Positions 1 through 8,090 of a DNA stretch of 64,000 nt are shown one piece after another (positions within the stretch are counted from its first letter, which is position 1; the number at the start of each line of letters is the position of its first letter). The position numbers and the translations under genes are program-made. This stretch comes from CAIKBL01 sp050247235 (GTDB lineage Bacteria; Pseudomonadota; Gammaproteobacteria; Ga0077536). The notes under the pieces are model-generated. The model was not told the DNA's origin. It worked only from the letters and a program-made list of their open reading frames with translations, and did not search any database. The DNA lies in assembly GCA_050247235.1 (NCBI GenBank), contig JBFWUN010000016.1:12338-76337 (forward strand), in the 5' to 3' direction.

Positions 1-1219
1 ACTCGGCCTCGAGCGCTGTCGCGCAGTCGCACGGCGGATGGACCTGCTGCCGCCGCCGTACCCCGTCGTGACGGTGGCGGGGACCAATGGCAAGGGCTCC
101 ACCGTCGCGATGCTCGAACGCATCTTCCGGGCGGGAGGATACCGGGTCGCCGCGTACACGTCGCCGCACCTGCTGCGCTACAACGAGCGGATCCGCGTCA
201 TGAACGAACCCGCCAGCGACGAGTGCATCTGCGCCGCGTTCGCCGCGGTGGAGCATGCGCGGCTGGCCACGGGGGTTCCTCTGACGGTGTTCGAGTTCGG
301 CACGCTCGCGGCACTCGAAATTTTCCGCGACGCGCGGCTCGACGTGGCGATTCTCGAGGTCGGCATGGGCGGGCGACTCGACGCGGTGAACATCGTGGAC
401 GCGGACGTTGCGGTCATTGCGACGCTCGACATCGATCATGTCGAGTTCCTCGGACGCACGCGCGAAGCCATCGCCCGCGAGAAGGCCGGCATCATGCGTG
501 CGGGTCGGCCCGCCGTGTGCTCGGATCCGCAGGTGCCGCAGAGTCTGCGGGATGTCGCCCGCGAGATCGGGGTACCGCTCGACCTGCTCGGCGTGTCGTA
601 TCACTTCGTGGACAACGGGGAGGATTGGTCGTGGTGGTCGGGTGACGAGATGTACGACCACCTCCCGAAACCAAGCCTGCACGGTGGTTACCAGTTGCGC
701 AACGCCGCGGGGGTGCTGCAGACCGTGGGACGCCTGGCGCACCGTCTGCCGGTCACCCGCGAGGCGATTGCCGAGGCGCTCTCGACGACCGTCCTGCCCG
801 GGCGCTTTCAGCGGATTGCGGGACCGGTGGAGTGGGTGCTTGACGTGGCGCACAACGCCCAGGCCATCGAATCCTTCGTGACCACGCTGAACGCCCTCCC
901 GGCGGCGCGCACCACCCACGTCGTGCTGGGAATGCTGGCGACGAAGGATCACGCGAGCGTGATGCAGAGCCTGAGCCGCGTCGTGGACCACTGGCACCTG
1001 GGGACGGTTCATGCGAGACAGGGCGCGACCGCCGCAGACCTGTTCGCCACCTGGCGTACGCTGGCACGCCGGGGCCGCGCGGACATCTACGATTCGGTGC
1101 GCGACGCGAAGCTCGGTGCCGAGCGTGCGGCCGTGGCGGGCGATCGTATCCTCGTCGTCGGTTCGTTCATCACCGTGGGCGAGGTGTTGTCGATGCTGAC
1201 GCTGCGCGCGGATCGCTAA
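1..1219 (+). CDS. folC: Bifunctional folylpolyglutamate synthase / dihydrofolate synthase (5' end outside window)
   Basis: FolC adds glutamate to dihydropteroate and to folates in the cytoplasm, using ATP. The reading frame is open from base 2, so the true start lies before the window; about 405 residues are visible and probably only 15-30 are missing. The P-loop GTNGKGST sits about 25 residues into the visible part, followed by YTSPHL, a LDIDHVEFLG segment that matches the family's DHxxxLG site, and DVAHNAQA near the C-terminal Mur-ligase-type domain. The stop is 16 bases before the SPOR-protein gene, with an AAAGGAGG ribosome site between, so the two are probably co-transcribed. The order folC-dedD-cvpA-purF is the usual gammaproteobacterial one. 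Confidence 0.95.
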   Translation, partial: LGLERCRAVARRMDLLPPPYPVVTVAGTNGKGSTVAMLERIFRAGGYRVAAYTSPHLLRYNERIRVMNEPASDECICAAFAAVEHARLATGVPLTVFEFGTLAALEIFRDARLDVAILEVGMGGRLDAVNIVDADVAVIATLDIDHVEFLGRTREAIAREKAGIMRAGRPAVCSDPQVPQSLRDVAREIGVPLDLLGVSYHFVDNGEDWSWWSGDEMYDHLPKPSLHGGYQLRNAAGVLQTVGRLAHRLPVTREAIAEALSTTVLPGRFQRIAGPVEWVLDVAHNAQAIESFVTTLNALPAARTTHVVLGMLATKDHASVMQSLSRVVDHWHLGTVHARQGATAADLFATWRTLARRGRADIYDSVRDAKLGAERAAVAGDRILVVGSFITVGEVLSMLTLRADR

Positions 1220-1235
1220 AGGAGGCACGACTCCC

Positions 1236-1883
1236 ATGGACCCTCAGCTCAAGCAGAGACTGGTCGGCGCCGCGGTGCTCATGGCACTCGCGGTCCTCGT
1301 GATTCCCGCGTTTCTCGACCAGGAGGACGTGGTGATGGAGCCGGTCGTCCGGCGCGATATGGCGCCGATGCCGGTCGCCGAACCGCCGGAGACCCTGAGC
1401 CCGGTCGATCCTGCCGTGATGGAGGAGATCACGAGCGGTATGGATGCCGCGGGAGACGCGCTGGAGGCGCGCCTGCCAGCCGAGGACCTGCCGGCGCCCC
1501 CGGCGATGTCCGCGGTACCCCCGGCGGAAGGGACGACCGCGGCGCCCGTGAAACCCGTACCCGCGGTCAATGCGGCAGTGGTCGTCGATGTCCCGCATGC
1601 GACTCCCTCCGTGGATGCGGCGGCAGACGCGCCCGCGCCGGCCCGGCCCGGCGACTGGGTCATCCAGCTCGGCAGCTTCGCCCGCGAGGAGAATGCCGCC
1701 GCGCTGCGCGACCGCATCGCGCAGTCCGGGCTCGCCGCCTACGTATCGCCGCTCGGGAGTGACGGCCGGCGCACCTACCGCGTGCGCGTGGCGGGCGGTA
1801 CGAGCCGCGAGGCGGCGGACCGACTGCACGCTCGGCTGCAGTTCGAACTCGGCTTTTCGGGCATGGTCGTGCGGGCGGAATGA
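1236..1883 (+). CDS. dedD: DedD-like SPOR-domain cell-division protein
   Basis: This 215-residue protein has a short cytoplasmic N-terminus, one hydrophobic segment at about residues 9-28, a long proline/alanine-rich periplasmic linker, and a C-terminal SPOR domain from about residue 140 (GDWVIQLGSFAREENAAAL...). SPOR domains bind glycan strands stripped of stem peptides at the division septum; DedD is one such accessory division protein. A strong ribosome site (AGGAGG) lies 10-15 bases before the ATG. The position between folC and cvpA is the standard place for dedD, which supports the name over other SPOR proteins. Confidence 0.85.
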   Translation: MDPQLKQRLVGAAVLMALAVLVIPAFLDQEDVVMEPVVRRDMAPMPVAEPPETLSPVDPAVMEEITSGMDAAGDALEARLPAEDLPAPPAMSAVPPAEGTTAAPVKPVPAVNAAVVVDVPHATPSVDAAADAPAPARPGDWVIQLGSFAREENAAALRDRIAQSGLAAYVSPLGSDGRRTYRVRVAGGTSREAADRLHARLQFELGFSGMVVRAE

Positions 1884-1926
1884 ACCGATCTCGACGGTGG
1901 CGTGCGCGCCGCGTCCGGAGGGTGGC

Positions 1927-2442
1927 ATGAACCTGGACATGCACTGGGTGGACACCTTCATCCTCGCCGTGATCGGCGTGTCGGCCTTGTTGAGCCTGTT
2001 TCGCGGGCTCGTGCGGGAGGTCCTGTCGCTGCTCGCATGGGTGGTTGCCGGCGGGGCCGCTTACCGGTTTGCCGGCCCCGCCAGCGCGCATCTCGCCGGC
2101 TTTGTCGAGGTCCCTTCGTTGCGCATGGGGATTGCGTTCATCGCGATCCTGCTCGGTGTGCTGCTGGTCTTCGGCGTGCTGAACTACCTCGTCGGGAAAC
2201 TCCTCGAGTCGACCGGTCTCGGGGCGACCGATCGCCTGCTCGGGATCGTGTTCGGCGTTGCCCGGGGGGTTGCCATCGTGACCGTGATCGTGATGCTGGC
2301 AGGTCTGGGGCCGTTTCCGCGCGATCCGTGGTGGCATGAATCCCGCTTCCTGCCGCGGTTCGAAGGCCTCGCCAGGCTTGCGATCGCGCAGCTGCCGCCT
2401 GAATTCGCGCGCCATTTCGAATACGATCGCCCCCGTCCCTGA
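1927..2442 (+). CDS. cvpA: CvpA family inner-membrane protein
   Basis: A 171-residue membrane protein with about four hydrophobic segments (roughly residues 9-27, 30-48, 66-86, 103-125). The family motif near the N-terminus, LLSLFRGLVREVLSLLAW, is well kept. CvpA was named for its need in colicin V production; it is a small inner-membrane protein that contributes to envelope stress tolerance, with no settled biochemical role. The frame stays open upstream, but the ATG at 1927 has GGAGGGTGG just before it and starts the protein where the family normally does. It lies 43 bases before purF, as in most Gammaproteobacteria. Confidence 0.92.
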   Translation: MNLDMHWVDTFILAVIGVSALLSLFRGLVREVLSLLAWVVAGGAAYRFAGPASAHLAGFVEVPSLRMGIAFIAILLGVLLVFGVLNYLVGKLLESTGLGATDRLLGIVFGVARGVAIVTVIVMLAGLGPFPRDPWWHESRFLPRFEGLARLAIAQLPPEFARHFEYDRPRP

Positions 2443-2484
2443 CGCGGGCACACACCTCACCAGGAATCCCGGGCGGAACCAGCT

Positions 2485-4017
2485 ATGTGCGGATTGATCG
2501 GCATCGTCGCGAAGCAGGCGGTGAACCAGACGCTCTACGACGGCCTGACCGTGCTCCAGCACCGCGGACAGGATGCCGCCGGCATCGCCACGTACGAGGA
2601 CGGCCGGGTCTACCTGCGGAAGTCGGACGGGCTCGTGCGCGACGTGTTCCACACCCGGCACATGATCAACCTGAAGGGCCGCATGGGCATCGGCCACGTG
2701 CGGTACCCGACGGCAGGGGCATCATCGACCGCCGAGGCGCAGCCGTTCTATGTCAATTCTCCTTACGGCATCTCGCTGGCGCACAACGGCAACCTCACGA
2801 ACTCCGACCAGCTCAAACGGGAGCTGTTCCAGGACGGTCTCCGCCACATCAACACCGACTCCGACTCCGAAGTGCTGCTCAACGTGTTCGCCCACGAGCT
2901 GCAGAGCTTCGGCAAGCGACGCATCGGCCCCGAGGACATCTTCCGCGCAGTCGCGCGCCTGCACACCCGCTGCCGTGGCGGTTACGCGGCGGTGGCGATG
3001 ATCACGGGCGTCGGGATTCTCGGCTTCCGCGATCCGTTCGGGATCCGGCCGATCGTGTTCGGGAAGCGCACCACGCCAACCGGCACCGAGTTCATTCTCG
3101 CGTCGGAATCCGTCGCCATCGACGTGCTTGGATTTGAGCTCGTACGCGACATCGCGCCCGGAGAGGTTGTGTTCATCAGCAAGGAGGGAGAGCTGCACTC
3201 CCAGCAGTGTGTCGACAATCCGCGACTCACCCCGTGCATCTTCGAACACGTGTACCTCGCGCGTCCCGATTCGATTATCGACGGAATCTCGGTGCACAAG
3301 GCGCGCATGCGGATGGGCGAGTCGCTCGCGCGCAAGATCCGCCGGGAATGGGGCGACCACGACATCGACGTCGTGATTCCCATCCCGGATACTTCGCGTA
3401 CCGCGGCGCTGGAGCTCGCGCATGCGCTGGGTGTCCACTACCGCGAAGGGTTCATCAAGAACCGCTACATTCCGCGGACGTTCATCATGCCGGGGCAATC
3501 GATGCGCCGGAAATCGGTGCGGCAGAAGCTCAATGCGATCGATCTCGAATTCGAGGGCAAGAACGTGCTGCTCGTCGACGACTCGATCGTCCGTGGCACC
3601 ACGTCATCGCAGATCATCGAGATGGCCCGTGAATCGGGGGCACACCGCGTGTACTTCGCGTCGGCGGCGCCGCCGGTCGCGTTTCCAAACGTTTACGGCA
3701 TCGACATGCCCACCAGCGAGGAACTGGTGGCGCACCGGCGCACCGTCGACGAAGTCTGCCGGTTGCTCGGCGCGGATCGCCTGATCTACCAGGATCTCGA
3801 CGATCTCGTGGAGTGTGCGCGGCGCGGCAATCCGGCCATCGAGGCGTTCGATCTCTCCTGCTTCAACGGCTGCTACGTCACGGGTGACATCAGCGAGGGA
3901 TACCTGAGCCAGGTCCAGCTGCTGCGCTCCGACGAGGCCAAGGCCCGGAGGGCGGCGGCGAGCAATGCACTGCAGGACCTGCACACGTCGAGCGGAACCG
4001 TCGTCGACATGAACTGA
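2485..4017 (+). CDS. purF: Amidophosphoribosyltransferase
   Basis: PurF makes 5-phosphoribosylamine from PRPP and glutamine, the first committed step of purine synthesis. The 510-residue protein begins MCGLIGIV, so Cys2 becomes the N-terminal nucleophile of the class II glutaminase once Met is removed; no propeptide is present. HRGQDAAG and the later RYPTAG are glutaminase-domain signatures. The PRTase domain carries the PRPP loop NVLLVDDSIVRGTT near residues 355-368. Length fits the E. coli-type enzyme (505). It follows cvpA closely and precedes metZ. Confidence 0.97.
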   Translation: MCGLIGIVAKQAVNQTLYDGLTVLQHRGQDAAGIATYEDGRVYLRKSDGLVRDVFHTRHMINLKGRMGIGHVRYPTAGASSTAEAQPFYVNSPYGISLAHNGNLTNSDQLKRELFQDGLRHINTDSDSEVLLNVFAHELQSFGKRRIGPEDIFRAVARLHTRCRGGYAAVAMITGVGILGFRDPFGIRPIVFGKRTTPTGTEFILASESVAIDVLGFELVRDIAPGEVVFISKEGELHSQQCVDNPRLTPCIFEHVYLARPDSIIDGISVHKARMRMGESLARKIRREWGDHDIDVVIPIPDTSRTAALELAHALGVHYREGFIKNRYIPRTFIMPGQSMRRKSVRQKLNAIDLEFEGKNVLLVDDSIVRGTTSSQIIEMARESGAHRVYFASAAPPVAFPNVYGIDMPTSEELVAHRRTVDEVCRLLGADRLIYQDLDDLVECARRGNPAIEAFDLSCFNGCYVTGDISEGYLSQVQLLRSDEAKARRAAASNALQDLHTSSGTVVDMN

Positions 4018-4096
4018 ACGGCGCAGGCGCGGTCGCACGACCGGACTTCCGCGCGCCGCCGGCGCAATGCTGCCGAACCTTCCGATGGAGCCATCC

Positions 4097-5284
4097 ATGT
4101 CCGAGAACCCGTACGAGTCTCTGGGGTTGAGCACCATCGGCGCGCGCGCCGGCGTGCATCGATCGGCCGAGCAGGAGAACAGCGACCCGCTGTTCCTGAC
4201 GTCGAGTTTCTGCTTCGAATCGGCGGCGCAGGCCGCCGCGGTGTTCGCCGGCGAAATCGACGGCAACGTCTATTCAAGATTCACGAATCCCACCGTGCGG
4301 GTGTTCGAGGAGCGTCTGGCCGCGCTCGAACGTGGCGAGGCGTGTCTCGCGACCTCCTCGGGCATGAGCGCCATCCTGACGGTGCTGCTCGGGCTGCTGC
4401 AGTCCGGCGATCACATCGTGAGCGCGCGCGGGATCTTCGGCACGACCACCGGCCTCCTGCAGTCACTGGCGAAGTTCGGGATCTCGACTACGTTCGTGGA
4501 AGCGACCGACCTGGATGCCTGGCAACGGGCACTCACCGCGCACACGCGACTGCTGTTTCTCGAAACACCTTCCAATCCGCTGACGGAGGTCGCCGACATC
4601 GCGGCGCTTGCCGCGCTGGCGCATGCGGAGCCCGACCGCCTGCTGGTGGTCGACAACTGCTTCTGCACGCCGGCGCTGCAGCAGCCGCTCGCGCTCGGCG
4701 CGGATATCGTGGTGCACTCGGCGACGAAGTACCTGGATGGACAAGGTCGCTGCGTGGGTGGGGCAATCGTGACGACCGCGGCGCGGATTCGTGACCGGTT
4801 CTTCCCGTTCCTGCGCGCCGCCGGCCCCAGCATGAGCCCGTTCAATGCCTGGGTGTTCCTGAAGGGGCTGGAAACCCTGACCCTGCGGATGCAGGCGCAC
4901 AGCCAGTCAGCAGGCAGGATTGCCGCATGGCTGGAGGTGCACCCGGCAGTCGCGAAGGTCTTTTACCCTGGATTGCCGGGCCATCCGCAGCACGCGCTCG
5001 CGGCACGCCAGCAGCGCGGATTCGGCGGCATCGTGTCGTTCGAGGTGCACGGCGGACGCGCCGAGGCCTGGCGGGTCATCGACCACCTGAAGCTGTTCTC
5101 GATTACCGGCAACCTCGGTGACACGCGGAGCATCGTCACCCACCCGGCAAGCACGACGCATGGGCGGCTCGCGCCCGACGCGCGACGCGAAATGGGAATC
5201 GGCGACGCGCTCATCCGCCTCTCCATCGGGCTGGAGGACATGGCGGACCTGGAATCCGATCTCGCGCAGGCACTGGGGCCCTGA
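4097..5284 (+). CDS. metZ: O-succinylhomoserine sulfhydrylase
   Basis: A PLP enzyme of the Cys/Met metabolism family that condenses O-succinylhomoserine with sulfide to give homocysteine, bypassing cystathionine. The PLP lysine is Lys211 in VHSATKYLDGQG. SRFTNPT, ATSSGMSAI and ETPSNPLTE are family signatures. The start at 4097 is chosen over in-frame ATGs at 4067 and 4085 because GGAG lies 6 bases before it and MSENPYESLGLST aligns with the usual MetZ N-terminus. Its place after purF is conserved in pseudomonads, which favours MetZ over MetB or MetC. Confidence 0.9.
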   Translation: MSENPYESLGLSTIGARAGVHRSAEQENSDPLFLTSSFCFESAAQAAAVFAGEIDGNVYSRFTNPTVRVFEERLAALERGEACLATSSGMSAILTVLLGLLQSGDHIVSARGIFGTTTGLLQSLAKFGISTTFVEATDLDAWQRALTAHTRLLFLETPSNPLTEVADIAALAALAHAEPDRLLVVDNCFCTPALQQPLALGADIVVHSATKYLDGQGRCVGGAIVTTAARIRDRFFPFLRAAGPSMSPFNAWVFLKGLETLTLRMQAHSQSAGRIAAWLEVHPAVAKVFYPGLPGHPQHALAARQQRGFGGIVSFEVHGGRAEAWRVIDHLKLFSITGNLGDTRSIVTHPASTTHGRLAPDARREMGIGDALIRLSIGLEDMADLESDLAQALGP

Positions 5285-5300
5285 GCGGCGGGTGCGGGGC

Positions 5301-5330
5301 TTGGCAGCGCTCCGGGCCGCCGTGTAAAGT
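5301..5330 (+). promoter_or_regulatory. Candidate sigma-70 promoter for the aminotransferase gene
   Basis: TTGGCA (5301-5306, five of six matches to TTGACA) and TAAAGT (5325-5330, four of six to TATAAT) are separated by 18 bases. It stands in the only sizeable gap between metZ and the class V aminotransferase and would give a leader of about 110 bases. Prediction from sequence only. Confidence 0.45.
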
Positions 5331-5448
5331 CCCGCGACTGACCCGGGGTACCCCTGCGCATCGCCCCGCTCCCTGCAATCCACACCCGCCACTGGAAGCC
5401 GACTGCGGTTGAAGAGCGTTTTCCGGTCGTGGCACACCGGAGGTTTCC

Positions 5449-6624
5449 ATGCCTGGCCGCAACCACCTGTTCATTCCTGGACCGACCAATATTCCCGAAC
5501 GCGTGCGACGCGCGATGAACGTGCCGCTCGAAGACCACCGCCGGGCGGACTACCCCCAGAGCGTGCTGCCGCTGTTCGCCGACCTGAAGCGGATTTTCGG
5601 CACCCGCGAGGGCCACGTGTTCATCTTCCCGTCGTCCGGCACCGGCGGCTGGGAAGCGGCGTTGACCAATACGCTGTCACCGGGTGACCAGGTCCTGCAC
5701 GCGCGCTACGGCCAGTTCAGCCACCTGTGGGCCGAGATGTGCCGCAGGCTGGGACTGGAAGTGCACCTGTTCGAATGTGAGTGGGGCACTGGCGTCCCGC
5801 TCGAGAAGTACCATGCGGCGCTGTCCGCCGACCGCGAGCACCGTATCAGGGCGGTGCTCGTCACCCACAATGAAACCGCGACAGGCGTCACCAGTGACAT
5901 CGCTGCGGTACGCCGGATCCTCGATGACCTCAAGCATCCGGCCATGCTCTACGTGGATGGCGTCAGCTCGATCGGATGCATCGCGTTCGACATGGACACC
6001 TGGGGCGTGGACCTCGCCGTCGCGGGATCGCAGAAGGGCTTCATGCTGCCCACGGGCCTCGGCATCGTCGGCGCCAGTCGCAAGGCGCTCGAGGCGTGCA
6101 GGACGGCGACGATGCGGCGCGCCTACTTCGACTTCGACGACATGCTGAGGATGAACGAGGGCGGATGGTTCCCGTACACCCCGGCGATGACCCTGATTCA
6201 CGGCCTGCGCGAATCCGTGAACATGCTGTTCGAAGAGGGTCTGCCCAATGTCTACGCGCGACATTTCCGCTTCGGCGAGGCAGTACGCCGCGCCGTGTCC
6301 GCGTGGGGACTGCGCGTGTGCGCCCAGGATCCGAAATGGTACTCGAGCACCGTCACGGCGGTGGTGGTGCCTGAAGGTACGGACAGCGGGAAAGTCGTGG
6401 CTCACGCCTATCGGCGTTACAACCTGTCGCTTGGCGGGGGATTGTCACAGGTTGCCGGCAAGGTCTTCCGCATCGGGCATCTCGGCGACCTCGATGAAAT
6501 CATGGTGCTGAGCGCGCTCGCCGGCACCGAGATGACCTTGCGCGACTGTGGCGTGATGGTGAGCCCGGGCAGTGGGGTTGCGGCGGCCCAGGAATTCCTG
6601 CGCGAAACCGCTCCGCAGGACTGA
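5449..6624 (+). CDS. Serine-glyoxylate / alanine-glyoxylate-type aminotransferase (class V)
   Basis: A 391-residue class V PLP aminotransferase. It starts HLFIPGPTNIPERVRRAM, the substrate-loop signature of the serine-glyoxylate and alanine-glyoxylate aminotransferase family, and has FPSSGTGGWEAA for cofactor binding, VDGVSSIG, and the PLP lysine Lys196 in AGSQKGFMLP. Likely reaction: transfer of an amino group from serine (or alanine) to glyoxylate, giving hydroxypyruvate (or pyruvate) and glycine. The donor cannot be decided from sequence. CCGGAGG lies just before the ATG. It converges on the FkbM gene with only two bases between stop codons. No other serine-cycle genes are nearby. Confidence 0.85.
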   Translation: MPGRNHLFIPGPTNIPERVRRAMNVPLEDHRRADYPQSVLPLFADLKRIFGTREGHVFIFPSSGTGGWEAALTNTLSPGDQVLHARYGQFSHLWAEMCRRLGLEVHLFECEWGTGVPLEKYHAALSADREHRIRAVLVTHNETATGVTSDIAAVRRILDDLKHPAMLYVDGVSSIGCIAFDMDTWGVDLAVAGSQKGFMLPTGLGIVGASRKALEACRTATMRRAYFDFDDMLRMNEGGWFPYTPAMTLIHGLRESVNMLFEEGLPNVYARHFRFGEAVRRAVSAWGLRVCAQDPKWYSSTVTAVVVPEGTDSGKVVAHAYRRYNLSLGGGLSQVAGKVFRIGHLGDLDEIMVLSALAGTEMTLRDCGVMVSPGSGVAAAQEFLRETAPQD

Positions 6625-6626
6625 CG

Positions 6627-7451
6627 TCAGGCGCGGCGGTACAGCCGGTTGCGACAGGATCCCTGCGCGCGGATCGCGGGGTCTTCCACCAGCCCCGCAG
6701 CGGCGAGTCGCGCGGTCAGTTCGTCGACACCTGCCGCGCCGGTAGCGCCTTCCACTTCCACCAGCAACGAATTCACATGCGGCAACGTGCGCTCCGCGCC
6801 GCGCACGATGTCGAGTTCGATGCCGTCGACGTCGAGCTTCAGGTGCGCGGGCGGCGGAAGGTCGAACGTGGCGCGGAATCCGTCGATCGTGTAGGCAGGG
6901 ATGGCCTGGCGAAACGTCGGCTCGAAAGGCCCGAAGTTGTTCGCCGCGACGTTCAGCGCGTTGCTGCCGTGACCGGGATCCGTGTGCCGCATGCACAGTT
7001 CTCCGAGCCCGCCGTGCGCTCCGAGCGCGATGCACAACGGCCGCACGCGGTCGTCCATCCGGTTCAACGCGATGTGTTCCGCCAGCACGCCGAAATTGAA
7101 CGCCGAGGGCTCGAATGCGAACACCCGCCGGGTCGGATCCAGCCCCGCATACAGCGCGTACAACCCGATGTTCGCGCCGATGTCCCACAACACCTCGCCG
7201 GGTGCGAAACCGTCGATCCAGGCGAGTGTTTCCGGCTCGTCGGAATGGAAACGGGCGATCGCGCTTGCCGCGAATGCCCCGCGCGCCTGCAGGAATTTCA
7301 ACGTGCCGCGTGGGGTTTCGATCGTCACCGCCTCGTCGCGTCGCAGCTCCGCGATCACGCGGGCCAGTACGCGCTGGCGCTGGCGTGCGCTGAGCGGCGC
7401 GACGAGCGTGCGGACTGTCGCGGTGATCAGGCGGGCGAAGGTACGGCTCAC
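6627..7451 (-). CDS. FkbM family SAM-dependent methyltransferase
   Basis: A Rossmann-fold methyltransferase of the FkbM family, which usually O-methylates sugars or polyketides. Motif I reads VLWDIGANIGLYAL, followed by VFAFEPSAFNFGVL and the family's later LKLDVDGIELDIVRGA. About 274 residues from the GTG at 7451. An ATG at 7517 in the same frame would add 22 residues that run into the peroxiredoxin promoter region and look non-coding, so the GTG is preferred. The GTG lies six bases after a perfect TATAAT on the same strand. There are no glycosyltransferases alongside to reveal the substrate. Confidence 0.8.
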   Translation of the reverse strand: MSRTFARLITATVRTLVAPLSARQRQRVLARVIAELRRDEAVTIETPRGTLKFLQARGAFAASAIARFHSDEPETLAWIDGFAPGEVLWDIGANIGLYALYAGLDPTRRVFAFEPSAFNFGVLAEHIALNRMDDRVRPLCIALGAHGGLGELCMRHTDPGHGSNALNVAANNFGPFEPTFRQAIPAYTIDGFRATFDLPPPAHLKLDVDGIELDIVRGAERTLPHVNSLLVEVEGATGAAGVDELTARLAAAGLVEDPAIRAQGSCRNRLYRRA

Positions 7452-7458
7452 GGACGCA

Positions 7459-7464
7459 TTATAG
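7459..7464 (-). promoter_or_regulatory. Candidate -10 box of a possibly leaderless fkbM-family transcript
   Basis: On the minus strand a perfect TATAAT is followed by six bases and then the GTG start of the FkbM-type gene, so transcription would begin at or next to the start codon. No convincing -35 box is visible. Prediction only. Confidence 0.3.
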
Positions 7465-7552
7465 GTGCACTTCACGCGCACCCACGACCTACCCGCGACC
7501 CGGGCGCGATGGCACAATGCATGGACTCATCCAAACCCCCACAGGAGGCCCC

Positions 7553-8035
7553 ATGGCGATCAAGGCTGGCGACAAGATGCCCACCGGCACGTTCGGAATC
7601 ATGACCGACAAGGGACCGGGCCAACTGACGAGCGCCGAACTGTTCGACGGCAAGAAGGTCGTGCTGTTCTCGGTGCCCGGCGCATTTACCCCCACGTGTT
7701 CCGCGAAACACCTGCCGGGCTACATCGAGAACGCAGACAAGCTCAAGGCCAAGGGCGTCGACACCATCGCGTGCCTGGCGGTGAACGATGCGTTCGTGAT
7801 GGGTGCATGGGGCAAACATGCCGGCGCGGACGGCAAGATCACGATGCTGGCGGACGGCAACTGCGCGTATACCAAGGCGCTGGGACTCGAACTGGACGCC
7901 AGCGGTTTCGGCATGGGCACGCGCGGTCAGCGTTTCGCGCTCGTCGTCGAGAACGGTGTGGTGAAGCACGTGTTCATCGAAGCCCCGATGGAGTTCAAGG
8001 TCAGCGCTGCCGAGCACGTGCTGGCCAACCTCTGA
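7553..8035 (+). CDS. Peroxiredoxin, Prx5 type
   Basis: A 160-residue thiol peroxidase of the Prx5 subfamily. The active-site stretch is VPGAFTPTCSAKHLPGY, with peroxidatic Cys49 and the Thr46/Pro42 environment typical of peroxiredoxins; the later GTRGQRFALVV and HVFIEAP segments also fit Prx5. It reduces peroxides, probably with glutathione or glutaredoxin as donor, but the donor is not shown. The start at 7553 is fixed by AGGAGG at 7543-7548; an upstream in-frame ATG at 7517 has no such site. Cys74 and Cys103 (approximate) could serve as resolving thiols. Confidence 0.92.
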   Translation: MAIKAGDKMPTGTFGIMTDKGPGQLTSAELFDGKKVVLFSVPGAFTPTCSAKHLPGYIENADKLKAKGVDTIACLAVNDAFVMGAWGKHAGADGKITMLADGNCAYTKALGLELDASGFGMGTRGQRFALVVENGVVKHVFIEAPMEFKVSAAEHVLANL

Positions 8036-8090
8036 GGTCGGCGGGTCCGCGGCGCCCACGGTCGGCTTCGGCACTGCACGCGGCCTGTCC

